Assembly (NCBI GenBank): GCA_964517135.1
Contig: CAZFBA010000006.1
Coordinates: forward strand, 87,566-151,565
DNA: 64,000 nt
Reading direction: 5' to 3'
Source of the DNA: CAZFBA01 sp964517135
GTDB taxonomy: Bacteria; Cyanobacteriota; Vampirovibrionia; JBFMGH01
Shown piece by piece: positions 25,971 to 35,375 of the stretch. The position numbers and the translations under genes are program-made. Position 1 is the first letter of the stretch. Each line of letters starts with the position of its first letter. Under the pieces are notes generated by a model. The model was not told the origin of the DNA. It ran no database searches and was given only the letters and a program-made list of their open reading frames with translations.

Positions 25971-27434
25971 ATGAACCTGATTGTTAGAATAAAAGAAGGA
26001 CAGGTCGCTATAGTAGAAAGACAGGGGAACTACTTTAAGACGCTTTTCCCCGGGCCACTGCACTTTCTTGTACCCGTAATAGATGAATTAATAATCTTTG
26101 ACCTGAAACCCAAAACATTCAGGTTGCCTAAATTCTCTCTGCTCGTCAAAGGAGATTATACCATTGACCTCGAAGTAAGCATGAAATATAAGGTCATGGA
26201 ACCCTATAAAGCCCGCTATGAAGTTGAAAATAAAGATCTTGAATATACCCTGGAACGCTATATAATCAAGACACTGAGCCATCAGCTTAATGATAAATCG
26301 CTTGAAGAAGCAGTATCTATGCAAAAGGAACTTTCAGAGCTCCTCAAAAAGCAACTGAACAATATTTCAAGAAACTGGGGCTTTAAACTCTTTTTTATAG
26401 AAATACATTCAATGAAAAAAAGCTTTCTGGCAGAACAGGAAAGAGAAAAGCTCTATGATGTTCATGAAGGTGAACGTGGTACCTACATGTCAGAAAAAGT
26501 TGATCTCAAAGATCCTGCAAAAGCCTTACACTATAAAGAAGAAGATCAAGAAACGGAGATTATAAACTTTAATGAAGCTACTTCGCAGCTTGCAGAACTT
26601 TCTTCAGAGGTGAAAGCAAAGGTAGACAACCATATTGAAGAACTAGAAGCCCAGCTGGACGAAATTGAAGACGAAAACATCAAAGAAATGAATCGTCAGC
26701 AAATAGATATATTTAAACAACATCAGGAAGATATGCTCAAACTACAGGAAAAAGACCTTCAACAACAACATGATGAGCTGATGTTTCAGATTCAAGAAAT
26801 GAGCAAACTTCAAAAAGAACTCATCACAAAGCAAAATGACCTTATCAGCAAGAAAAAAGAACTCGAAGAAAAGAAACAGCATTTGCAACAGGCTAGCAAA
26901 GATGATATGAGCAAGCTTCATCAAGAACCTTCAGCTACAGATCCACTGACAGGCCTTTATAACAAGCAGTTTTTCCAGACAGAAATAGCCAAAAAGATTC
27001 AGGCTGCTAATGAATTCCGTTTTTGCCTGTCTTTTTATATGATTGGTATTGACGATTTTAACGAAATAAAAAACCAGCACGGGCAGAATGCAACCTGCTA
27101 TATACTTAAAAAGTTTGCTGAAGAGCTTAAAGCTACGTTTAAAGACGGTGGGCTTGTCAGCAGGTATTCAGAACATATGTTTGCAGTCTTATCACAGGAA
27201 TCTTCTGTTGAAACGGCGCTTGCCATAGCAGAAAAGCTTCGTGAGTATGTTGAAACTACTGATTATGAGTTTAATCAAGTCACCCTGCCAGTAACAATAA
27301 GTGCTGGCATTGCCCTGAAAGATGCCAGTACAAACCTGAACCCTGAACAGCTGACAGGCATGGCTACTAAAGCATATTATGCTGCTAAAAAAGAAGGCCC
27401 CAATCGTGTTGTTGCTTATAACGTGCTTCTCTAG
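25971..27434 (+). CDS. SPFH (band 7) protein fused to coiled coil and degenerate GGDEF
   Basis: An unusual fusion. Residues 1-160 form an SPFH/band-7 domain (VAIVERQGNYFKTLFPGPLHFLVP, then DLEVSMKYKV). Residues about 195-320 are a long Glu/Gln/Lys coiled coil. Residues 325-485 follow the GGDEF fold, starting DPLTGLYNKQFFQTEI. The active-site loop reads RYSEHMFAVL instead of RYGGDEFAVL, and no RxxD inhibitory site is seen. It is thus probably not a cyclase, but could bind GTP or c-di-GMP. There is no strong N-terminal membrane helix. Its partner is the NfeD gene immediately upstream. Confidence 0.88.
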   Translation: MNLIVRIKEGQVAIVERQGNYFKTLFPGPLHFLVPVIDELIIFDLKPKTFRLPKFSLLVKGDYTIDLEVSMKYKVMEPYKARYEVENKDLEYTLERYIIKTLSHQLNDKSLEEAVSMQKELSELLKKQLNNISRNWGFKLFFIEIHSMKKSFLAEQEREKLYDVHEGERGTYMSEKVDLKDPAKALHYKEEDQETEIINFNEATSQLAELSSEVKAKVDNHIEELEAQLDEIEDENIKEMNRQQIDIFKQHQEDMLKLQEKDLQQQHDELMFQIQEMSKLQKELITKQNDLISKKKELEEKKQHLQQASKDDMSKLHQEPSATDPLTGLYNKQFFQTEIAKKIQAANEFRFCLSFYMIGIDDFNEIKNQHGQNATCYILKKFAEELKATFKDGGLVSRYSEHMFAVLSQESSVETALAIAEKLREYVETTDYEFNQVTLPVTISAGIALKDASTNLNPEQLTGMATKAYYAAKKEGPNRVVAYNVLL

Positions 27435-27619
27435 AGGCTATCAGCTATTTTTAAAAGCTGTGCTTTAATGTCAGTAGTGGTTGAGGCTACTTTATTTTTA
27501 ATATTTTCCTGATTAAAGTTACCCGATGAAACTTCGTTATAAAAAGTTGCCCTAATTCGTTTCCCGACTTCAGATATAAAAACGCCAAAAGGTACATGAA
27601 ATAAGGAAAGTTTATTTTT
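27431..27619 (-). pseudogene. Possible C-terminal remnant of a lost gene
   Basis: On the minus strand a 62-codon stop-to-stop frame reads like real protein (KLSLFHVPFGVFISEVGKR, then ATFYNEVSSGNFNQENIK). It ends in a TAG that overlaps the stop of the SPFH gene. It has no ATG, GTG or TTG start, and a TGA stops it on the upstream side, where the R3 repeat copy begins. Most likely the tail of a gene whose 5' part was deleted. The family is unknown. Confidence 0.4.
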
Positions 27620-27624
27620 TCAGG

Positions 27625-27745
27625 GCACTACATCTGCCTCAAAAAATTTTTTCAAGCTATTTCAGGCTTTTAGAGGTTCAACTGATAAACTCAGGGCTTT
27701 TCACCGGATTAAATCCGGCCCAATAGTTCTGGAATCAGTTGACTT
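27625..27745 (+). repeat. Possible interspersed repeat R3
   Basis: The right half contains CTTTTCACCGGATT, CCAATA and CTGGAATCAGTTGACTTTTA. A related string (CTTTTCACCGGATT, CCAATA, CTTGAATCAGATGTCTTTTA) occurs at 62203-62270. GGATTAAATCC within it can form a small hairpin. Similarity is clear but patchy. Confidence 0.4.
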
Positions 27746-30427
27746 TTACTCACAACCTTCTTTTTTAATTTTAACTTCTTCAAAGGCTGATAGCTCAAGG
27801 TCTTTGATGTTTATTTTAATTGATAGAGCGTAGTTCTGCCCTTTGTGGTTAAACGGTTCACTGATACAGATATACCAGTTGTTATTTTCCGGGTTTTTAA
27901 ACTTAAATTTAACTTTATTGCCTTCCAGTACATCATTCAAATGACACCATGGGCAGGGTTTATCAAAGTTATAAAGCTTTTTGTGACATTTTATTGGTTC
28001 TATAGGCTTTGATATCAAATTATTAGAATCTGATACAAGATGCTGAAGGTTTCTATCAGAGGTAATAATATATATATGACCATCAAAAATATCGAGAATA
28101 TTTTTATAGAGAGAATTCATATCCAGAATTCTTTGTTGTATCTCTTTTTCTTTGGTTACATCTTTTATAATGCCTACAGCATGCCATTTATCATTAACTT
28201 CAAATGGTGAAAGAGCCAGATCAATAAATATTTTCTGGTTATTTTTTGTTCTTGCCGGCAGGCAAACCTGACCAATGTTTTTATGGTCTATAAAAGGAAA
28301 ACCTGCTGCCTTAAGAAACATTTCCGGGGCTATAAGAGCATTCAGGTTATTGTTGAGAGCTTCTTTTCTTGAATAGCCAAAAATGCTTTCAGCAGTTTTG
28401 CTCCAGTGGGTAATCATGTTTTTATCATCAATAATAACAATAGCATCGAGGGCCGAATCTAGCACAGCCTTGAATGTATTTGACATAGCAAGTATTTTTT
28501 CCTGGTTTTTTTTGCGTTCAGTAATATCACTTGCAATACCAACAGCATGCCATTTGTTATTGAGCTTGAAACTGGCAAGTGAGAGTTCAATAACGATTTC
28601 TTTACCGTCTTTTCGTATGGCATCAAGTTCAACTTTTTGGCCTACAGCAGCTCCTTTGCCTGTTTTAGCAAAAGTTTTCAGCCCTTTCTGGTAGAGTTCA
28701 GAGTATTTTTTATGTGCAAATGTGTCGTGCATTTTTTTGCCGGTAATTTCTTCAGCTTTATATCCAAAGATTTTTTCGGCAGCTTTACTCCAGTGGGTTA
28801 TTTTATCTTCTCCATCAATAATAATCAGTGCATTAATAGAGGCTTCTGATACTGCTTTAAACATATCAGCCATTTCTCTCATATACTCTTCGGCTTCTTT
28901 GCGTTCAGTAATATCACTTGCAATGCCAACAGCGTGCCATTCATTATTGAGTTTAAAGCTTGCAAGAGAAAGCTCTATAATTATACTGGTACCATCTTTT
29001 TTAAGGGCTTCAAGTTCAACCTTTTGCCCTATAGCATTACCTTTGCCTGTTTTAGCAAAAGTTTTCAGGCCCTTGTTAATATCTTTATGATATTTTTCCG
29101 GAGCCAGTGTCTGATGAAGGCTTTTGCCAATTGTTTCTTCAGATTTATAGCCAAAAATATTTTCAGCAGCTTTGCTCCAGTGGGTTATTGTTCCTTTAGA
29201 ATCAATAATAATCAGTGCATTGATAGAAGCTTCCAAAACTGCAGCAAACATATCAGACATTTCACGCATTTCTTTTTCGGCTTTTTTGCGTTCGGTGATA
29301 TCTCTAATAATACCAACACAGTGAGGTTTATCATCCAGAATAATTTTTGATACAGAAACTTCACCAATAATTTCTTTATTATTTCTGTCGACAAAAATAA
29401 ATTCTCGAATAATGCTATCTACTTCATCAGGAGACTGAATAAGTTCTAATTCTTCTTTGATATACTTTTCTCTGACATATTCAGGAGTTATTAAGTCAAA
29501 TATGCAATGATCTTTTGCTTCTTGAGCTGTGTAGCCAAATGTTCTTTCTGCAGCTTTATTCCAGAAGACTATGTTTAAGTCTTCATTAATCATAATAATA
29601 GGATCATGGGCTGTATCAGATACAACCTGAAACTTAAGAGTAGCTTTTTTAAAGGCTTCTTCGGCTTCTTTACGTTCAGTGATATCTCTAAAAATGCCCA
29701 GGGCATTTATGCCGCTTTCTGTTTTAATTGTAGAAACAGAAAGTTCTGCATCAAAGAGTGTGCCATCTTTTCTTAAAAATTTATCTTCAAACATTGAATC
29801 AAGATAAGGGTTTTCATCAAGTTTATCTTCGGTTAAATTAGCAAAAAATTCATCAAACTCTTTGATAGCCTCTTCATCAGGAGATAACAACTCCTGTACA
29901 GGTCTGTCAATGGCTTCAATAAAGGAATATCCAAACATTTTTTCAGCTGCAGGGTTCCAGTAAGAGATAAGCCCCTTATCATCAGTAAGTACAATGGCAT
30001 CAAAGGCCTTGCTGGTAATGTTATGATAGAATTCCTGATATTCTTGAAAAGATTTTTCAGTTACTTTGCGCTCGGTAATATCCTGTATTAAGAATATAAA
30101 AAGCTTCTGGTCATCCATCAATACCGGAGAAATAGAAACTTCAATATAAAGAGTTTCTTTTTCTTTTGAAAGTGCTGTTATTTCAACCTTTTTGCCGGCA
30201 AAATCAGGTTTTTCCAGAAGGGTATGAAACATTTTTGAATATGAAGGGGCAAGTGTATCAGGCAAAAGCTTTAAGAAAAATTCCTGATGAATCAGTTCTT
30301 CAGCTTTATAGCCAAATAAATCTTCAGCATTAGAGCTCAGATTAATTATTCTTGCTTCTTTATCAACAAGAAAAATTGCTTCATTTAGTTTTAGTATATT
30401 ATTGTGCCATTTAAAATCTTTATTCAT
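27746..30427 (-). CDS. Seven-PAS sensory protein without a recognisable output domain
   Basis: Six consecutive PAS/PAC modules, with the first five ending in the PAC motif DITERK and the sixth in DVTKEKEI, span residues 1-780. A seventh PAS-like unit carries cysteines (KCHKKLYNFDKPCPWCHL). No kinase, GGDEF, EAL or HTH follows. Modules 4 and 5 are nearly identical (GLKTFAKTGKG, then ELSLASFKLNN), pointing to a recent tandem duplication. There are no membrane helices, so it is cytoplasmic. CGGGGAAA precedes the ATG. It is last in a four-gene signalling operon and may act as a scaffold or input for the regulators encoded upstream. Confidence 0.92.
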   Translation of the reverse strand: MNKDFKWHNNILKLNEAIFLVDKEARIINLSSNAEDLFGYKAEELIHQEFFLKLLPDTLAPSYSKMFHTLLEKPDFAGKKVEITALSKEKETLYIEVSISPVLMDDQKLFIFLIQDITERKVTEKSFQEYQEFYHNITSKAFDAIVLTDDKGLISYWNPAAEKMFGYSFIEAIDRPVQELLSPDEEAIKEFDEFFANLTEDKLDENPYLDSMFEDKFLRKDGTLFDAELSVSTIKTESGINALGIFRDITERKEAEEAFKKATLKFQVVSDTAHDPIIMINEDLNIVFWNKAAERTFGYTAQEAKDHCIFDLITPEYVREKYIKEELELIQSPDEVDSIIREFIFVDRNNKEIIGEVSVSKIILDDKPHCVGIIRDITERKKAEKEMREMSDMFAAVLEASINALIIIDSKGTITHWSKAAENIFGYKSEETIGKSLHQTLAPEKYHKDINKGLKTFAKTGKGNAIGQKVELEALKKDGTSIIIELSLASFKLNNEWHAVGIASDITERKEAEEYMREMADMFKAVSEASINALIIIDGEDKITHWSKAAEKIFGYKAEEITGKKMHDTFAHKKYSELYQKGLKTFAKTGKGAAVGQKVELDAIRKDGKEIVIELSLASFKLNNKWHAVGIASDITERKKNQEKILAMSNTFKAVLDSALDAIVIIDDKNMITHWSKTAESIFGYSRKEALNNNLNALIAPEMFLKAAGFPFIDHKNIGQVCLPARTKNNQKIFIDLALSPFEVNDKWHAVGIIKDVTKEKEIQQRILDMNSLYKNILDIFDGHIYIITSDRNLQHLVSDSNNLISKPIEPIKCHKKLYNFDKPCPWCHLNDVLEGNKVKFKFKNPENNNWYICISEPFNHKGQNYALSIKINIKDLELSAFEEVKIKKEGCE

Positions 30428-30453
30428 TGTAGTTTCCCCGATTCATCTAATAT

Positions 30454-32397
30454 TCAACGTGAAAGTGCGACATTGTAGTAATAATTCTGAATTTTCTCCA
30501 GATAACTCACAATATTACTGGTTAAGTATGGTTTTTTATAAAAAATAAAGTTTTCAAGGTTTGAAAGCCCTTCTTCAAGGTCAGAAATAATTTCAGGGGA
30601 TGAAATAATACAGAAACATGTATTGTTGTCTTTATCAATCTGATGATTCAGATGATTGAAATAGTTTGCGTTATAGACCTTTCTGGCATTTTCATCAATA
30701 TCAATTAAGACAAAATCAGGTTTTTCATTTTTAATGATATCTGTTTCAAACATAGGATTTTTAATATATTTAACACTGTATTTTAACTCTTTGAGTATAA
30801 TTTCAAAAACCGGCAACCTGGTTTCATCTCTTTTCAGTACAATACATTTAGGTTCTCTGAAGTTTTTGTATTTCTGAAAAGCATCACAGCTCATTAAAAC
30901 TTCTGGTTCAACCTGCAATAAAAGTATTTGCATAGTTTCATTAACGATATCTTTTATATCAAGTATTTCTTCTATCAATTTATCCCTTGAAATCTTTAGA
31001 TATTGCTTTGAGAGAATATCTCCTGATATATCAAGTATTTCTTCAGTTGGTAGAAGACCTCCAAAAAGGATCCCTGAGATTGCTTCAGACAGTTTAATGA
31101 GTGCAATATCTTTCTTGAATACATCCTGTTTGGAATCAAGAGCAAAAATTTCATCAAAACCAAGATTTAAAAAGCTCAATGGAGTATAAGTTTCTCTGGG
31201 AAAACCCCACAGATTTAGAATTTTTGAGGTAATTTCATAATGTGTAATATTAATAAGCTTTTTCTCTACTTCTACAAGAGGAAGACCATATGTAACAGCT
31301 GTTTCAATAATCTGTTCATATTCTTTATTAAAATTGTCGTGAAGAATAGCCAAACCTAAGTTGCTTAAGATGCCCATTACAAAACAGGTTTCAGGCTTCT
31401 GGTGGTTTGACAGGTGGGCTATTTCTTTTGCAATAATACCTGTTGCCAGAGAGTGGTGCCATACTTTTAAAGTACTGAGAGTTCCTTCTTCATCGGGTTT
31501 GCCTATATTATTTATTGTACTAATAGCAAGGGCAATATCTTTGACTCCGAAATAACCGACAGTATTTATTGCATCTTTAAGGTTGTGTATTCTTTTGTTA
31601 GCCCGTCTGTAAAAAGCAGAGTTAGCCAGCTTTAAAACTTTTGCAGTTAAGGCATAATCAGTCTCTATAAGCTTGGTTAAGTCGTTAATATTTGTGTTAA
31701 TAGAAGAAGCAAGACTTATCAACTCAGAAATGATATAAGGCAATGGTGTTACTGTTGCTATACGTGATAATTTTTTCTCCACAAGAGATAGAGGCATCAA
31801 TTCTGTAAGATTATCAAGAATCTCCTTTGTTTTGTCGACCCTGGTGGTATCAGGATAACTTTTTGTTGCTTGTTTTGAAGGCTTTTCAGTTTCTTTTTCT
31901 TGCTTTTGCTTTTGATCCTGTATTTTCTTTATTACAGTATTATTTGCTGGTTTATTATCGGGTTTTGTAGCGGCCATTAGTGTTTTTTGAATTTCATTAT
32001 TGGTTGTAACAGAGCCTTTAGTTTTTTCCAGCAATTTTTTAACTCTTACAATAAAATTTTTGAGATTAAAATTATTTACAAGCAAAATGTCACTGGTACC
32101 AAGCTTTACATACTCAATAAGATCTCTTTTGCTAATAGGGGTAGATATTTTAAATATCGGTATGTTTCTAAAATCTTGTGAGTTTCTAATAAACTGAATT
32201 AAATCAGCTGAACTATCAATACTTACAGCACTACCAATGATAATCAAATCAGGAGCGCCGGTTTCTAAAGTCATAATAGCTTCAAGTTCATTGTTAGAAA
32301 AAGTTATCTGGCACTGAAAAGAGTTACCAAGCATAATTTTATACATGGTCTGTGTTTTCAGATTTGGTTCAACAAGAAGAATATTATTATTTGGCAT
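30454..32397 (-). CDS. Pseudo-receiver/HDOD/receiver-like signalling protein
   Basis: Residues 1-130 have the receiver fold outline, but the phospho-acceptor strand reads DLIIIGSAV with no aspartate at the usual place, so phosphorylation is unlikely. A Lys/Gln-rich linker follows. Residues 205-430 form an HDOD domain (LSRIATVTPLPYII, then IETDYALTAKVLKLANSAFY). HDOD is an HD-like fold without the full metal site. The C-terminus (residues 520-640) looks like a second receiver (PDFVLIDIDENAR). It is a close paralogue of the protein encoded at 33137-34975 in the same operon. Confidence 0.88.
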   Translation of the reverse strand: MPNNNILLVEPNLKTQTMYKIMLGNSFQCQITFSNNELEAIMTLETGAPDLIIIGSAVSIDSSADLIQFIRNSQDFRNIPIFKISTPISKRDLIEYVKLGTSDILLVNNFNLKNFIVRVKKLLEKTKGSVTTNNEIQKTLMAATKPDNKPANNTVIKKIQDQKQKQEKETEKPSKQATKSYPDTTRVDKTKEILDNLTELMPLSLVEKKLSRIATVTPLPYIISELISLASSINTNINDLTKLIETDYALTAKVLKLANSAFYRRANKRIHNLKDAINTVGYFGVKDIALAISTINNIGKPDEEGTLSTLKVWHHSLATGIIAKEIAHLSNHQKPETCFVMGILSNLGLAILHDNFNKEYEQIIETAVTYGLPLVEVEKKLINITHYEITSKILNLWGFPRETYTPLSFLNLGFDEIFALDSKQDVFKKDIALIKLSEAISGILFGGLLPTEEILDISGDILSKQYLKISRDKLIEEILDIKDIVNETMQILLLQVEPEVLMSCDAFQKYKNFREPKCIVLKRDETRLPVFEIILKELKYSVKYIKNPMFETDIIKNEKPDFVLIDIDENARKVYNANYFNHLNHQIDKDNNTCFCIISSPEIISDLEEGLSNLENFIFYKKPYLTSNIVSYLEKIQNYYYNVALSR

Positions 32398-32477
32398 AAT
32401 TTTATAATAGCCTATTTACTAAAATGAACCTATTCAATTAACAAATTAAGTGATAGCCATAGAGCCAGAAAATAGTA

Positions 32478-33122
32478 TTATTTTATAGAAATAATACCAG
32501 AATTGATACAATTTATCAGAACCTGTGTTCGATTTTTTGCATTTAATTTTTTAAAAATGCTGTTTATGTGAGCCTTGGTAGTTTTTTCACTTATGAAAAG
32601 TTTTTCAGATATGTCTTTATTAGAATAACCCATAACAATAAGCCTCAAAATTTGAAGCTGGCGATCTGTCAGATCAAAATATAAAGATGAAAGAATCTGA
32701 GTATTCTCATTGTTGTTTGTAGAAATCCACTGAATGCGCCGCAATAAAGACTCAATTCTTGCTATGAGAGCCAGCAAATTAAGCGGCATGGCAGTATAAT
32801 AATCAGCACCTTCTTCTAAATAAGCAATTTGATTTGTCACAACTTGGGTATCTTCAATTACTATAACAGGAAGATGCTTGCTCAAAAAGTTGGTTTTTAG
32901 CTTATAGATAAGATTAACCGTCTCATCTGTCTGCTCATGAATATATATCAATATAATCTCAATTTGATTTTCAGTAATATTCTTATTTATTGCCTGATAA
33001 CAATAATTTGAAGAAAATATGTTATAACCAGCAGCTTCTAATGACTCTATCAGGTCATCAGAAGAGTCATGTATAAGAAGTACATTATTTTTTGGTGTTA
33101 TTTTTGGCGTTATCAAATTCAC
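32478..33122 (-). CDS. NarL/LuxR-type regulator with an inactivated receiver
   Basis: The C-terminal LuxR HTH is intact (LTDRQLQILRLIVMGYSNKDISEKLFISEKTTKAHINS, residues 148-210). The receiver lacks the key residues: the acceptor strand is EIILIYIHEQ (no Asp) and the switch segment is YYTAMPLN (no Lys). It is a paralogue of the intact regulator at 23750-24382, with matching HTH. It probably binds DNA and is controlled by partner proteins rather than phosphorylation. GTG start; 14 bases after the upstream HDOD gene, so co-transcribed. Confidence 0.88.
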   Translation of the reverse strand: MNLITPKITPKNNVLLIHDSSDDLIESLEAAGYNIFSSNYCYQAINKNITENQIEIILIYIHEQTDETVNLIYKLKTNFLSKHLPVIVIEDTQVVTNQIAYLEEGADYYTAMPLNLLALIARIESLLRRIQWISTNNNENTQILSSLYFDLTDRQLQILRLIVMGYSNKDISEKLFISEKTTKAHINSIFKKLNAKNRTQVLINCINSGIISIK

Positions 33123-33136
33123 TAATCTTTCGTTAT

Positions 33137-34975
33137 CTATTTTTGAACAAGTATCTTAGAGGAGAAACTAATAAAATCAATGAAATTATGAATATCATAC
33201 AGCATATAAGGTCTGGGTAAATAAATAAGCTTATTATTAAACCCTAGAAGCTTTTGAAGTAGTGATATAGCTTTCTTTGGTACAGATATAACAATGCTAA
33301 TAGAGGTTGTTTGAAGAATGCTCTTAATAGTATTGATATAATTAGAAATATTTTCAGGGTTATCAAAGTCAAGAATCATTAAATCAGGGAATAGTTTAGA
33401 AATATTCTTTATATTATCTAAAGAATGATAAGAAACTTCAAAATCTAAATTTTCAAGAATAGCTTCCAGTATAAACATTTTGTTACAGTTTTCTTTTAAA
33501 ACAACAGTCTTTAAGGGTTTAGCAGAAGAACAAGTATTTGTATAACTATTTTGAAGAATATTTTCAAGATTAATAGTGGTATAAGTCTTTTCCATAATGT
33601 CTTTAACATTGTCTTCAACGTCTTTCAGGCTTGATTTAAAACGGTTGATATCCAGATCAAGATAAGAAGAATCAAAAACTTCAGCCGGAATATCTTCAAC
33701 AATATCATTTTTAAACAGTCCACCAGTTAAAACTTTAGCCATTTGATCAGATAATTTCAGTATGAGAGCATCTTTCTTAAAGTCATTAAAAACCGGTTTC
33801 AGGTTAATGATATCGTTATAAGATAGATCAGAAAGAGAAATAGGAACCACAATGGATTTAGGAAAGTTCCATAATCTAAGTACTTTTGCACTTACTTCGT
33901 TGTGCCTTACCCCCAGAAGCTTCTTTTCAACTTTACTAAATGGCAGGTTATAATAAATACTGACTTCAAGAACCTGTTTAAGTTCTTCATGCAAATAATC
34001 ATCAAGAATAGCAATACCAATATTGTTTAAAAGAGAAGCTACAAAACAGGTTTCAGCATGAGGATATTTAATAGAATCAGCTATTCTTGTAGCTATAATG
34101 CCAGAAGTAAAAGAATAATACCAGAGATTAATCCGGTTTAAAGTTGTCTGATCAGGATTCTGGTCAAATTTAGTTATCGTACCTACTGCCAGTGCAATGT
34201 CTTTAATACCAAGAAAGCCAATAGCCTTTATAGCGTCTTTTAAATTGTATATACGATTGCTTAAACGGTTATAAAAAACAGAATTGGCCAGTTTTAATAC
34301 TTTTGCAGTAAGAGCATTATCAGTCTTTATTAGGTTCGCAATGTCATCAATCTCAGTGTTTAAAGAAGATGTCATAGAGAGCAACTGCGTAATAACAAAT
34401 GGCACAGTCTTAATGGTATTAATTTGCATAAGCTTCTGTTCAAATTTTTCAGGTGTCACCATCTCTTTAACAAATGGCTCTTGTTCACTTTTCTTGCTGT
34501 CAGCAACTTTAGGAGATAGAATACTGGCATCAGTTTCAAGCCGGGTGCTTACAGATTGCTTTTGAATCAGCTTTAAAAGAATATCATCTTTTAATAAGCC
34601 GGCAATTTTACTTAAAAAGACATTGTGATCGAACTCATTTAGTGTAATGATGTCATTAACCCCTGCCTTAACAAGGTTATAGCTATTGTTAATGCTCAAA
34701 TTTGAGCTAATTTTAAGCATGGGTATATTAGCAAGTATCTTATTGCTTTTAATATGATTGACAAGCTTTAATGAAGCTCCAAAAGACATATTATGACCAA
34801 TAATAAGAAGTTTTACATTATATTTACCCAGCTTGATAGATGCATCCAGTTCATCACTGGAAGATATAATGTTGTATAACCCTGCCTTACCGAGAAGTTT
34901 TTTTACAATAGAGCTAAATAAGAGGCTGGTTTCAACAATTAAAATAGTTTTTTCACCAGAATTACTGCTTTTCAT
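33137..34975 (-). CDS. Pseudo-receiver/HDOD/receiver-like signalling protein, first of operon
   Basis: Same architecture as the protein at 30454-32397. There is a degenerate receiver at 1-125 (VKLLIIGHNMSFG, no acceptor Asp) and an HDOD domain at about 175-400 (TVPFVITQLLSMTSS, then IKTDNALTAKVLKLANSVFY). A C-terminal receiver-like unit follows (FPDLMILDFDNPEN, where an Asp is present). HDOD proteins in other bacteria act in motility and cell-cycle signalling. GGAGAG precedes the ATG. This is the 5' gene of the operon running down to the seven-PAS gene. Confidence 0.88.
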   Translation of the reverse strand: MKSSNSGEKTILIVETSLLFSSIVKKLLGKAGLYNIISSSDELDASIKLGKYNVKLLIIGHNMSFGASLKLVNHIKSNKILANIPMLKISSNLSINNSYNLVKAGVNDIITLNEFDHNVFLSKIAGLLKDDILLKLIQKQSVSTRLETDASILSPKVADSKKSEQEPFVKEMVTPEKFEQKLMQINTIKTVPFVITQLLSMTSSLNTEIDDIANLIKTDNALTAKVLKLANSVFYNRLSNRIYNLKDAIKAIGFLGIKDIALAVGTITKFDQNPDQTTLNRINLWYYSFTSGIIATRIADSIKYPHAETCFVASLLNNIGIAILDDYLHEELKQVLEVSIYYNLPFSKVEKKLLGVRHNEVSAKVLRLWNFPKSIVVPISLSDLSYNDIINLKPVFNDFKKDALILKLSDQMAKVLTGGLFKNDIVEDIPAEVFDSSYLDLDINRFKSSLKDVEDNVKDIMEKTYTTINLENILQNSYTNTCSSAKPLKTVVLKENCNKMFILEAILENLDFEVSYHSLDNIKNISKLFPDLMILDFDNPENISNYINTIKSILQTTSISIVISVPKKAISLLQKLLGFNNKLIYLPRPYMLYDIHNFIDFISFSSKILVQK

Positions 34976-35375
34976 CTGTACTCTCCACTGAATGAAGCAT
35001 TATCAGGCGTTATTAAATTAAAATTGCTGCCCGGATAGTTTTTTGATAATCAGAAATGAATGTCAACAAATCTTAAAATCCAAAGTACATTTAAGTTTTG
35101 TAAATTGCATGACGGCAAAATTGTTACTATTATTACAAAAAAGATTGCCCGCTATTATTAATGTAGCTTATTGAGAGAAAAATTTCAATACCTAATTGGT
35201 ATAGTATCAACATAAATTAATTAACAAGCCTTTGCATATAGATTTAACCTTATAAACAGATATTATCAGGTTGTCAATATATTGCAAATATATTTAAATT
35301 AAACCTTAAACCTATTTAAACGGGGGCTTTCAAATGAAACCCCCGTAAAAATTCAAATTGCTTAAAAACTAATGC
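34976..35375. other. Noncoding region between gdhA and the signalling operon
   Basis: About 400 AT-rich bases. The gdhA terminator is at 35320-35346. The rest should hold the promoter of the minus-strand signalling operon, but I cannot point to convincing hexamers. Confidence 0.4.
35320..35346 (-). terminator. Terminator of gdhA
   Basis: ACGGGGG with CTTTC on one side pairs with GAAA and CCCCCGT on the other around a short loop, a strong GC hairpin with one bulge. It lies 30 bases past the gdhA stop codon. The minus-strand tail is TTTAAATAGG, a modest T-run. Confidence 0.7.
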
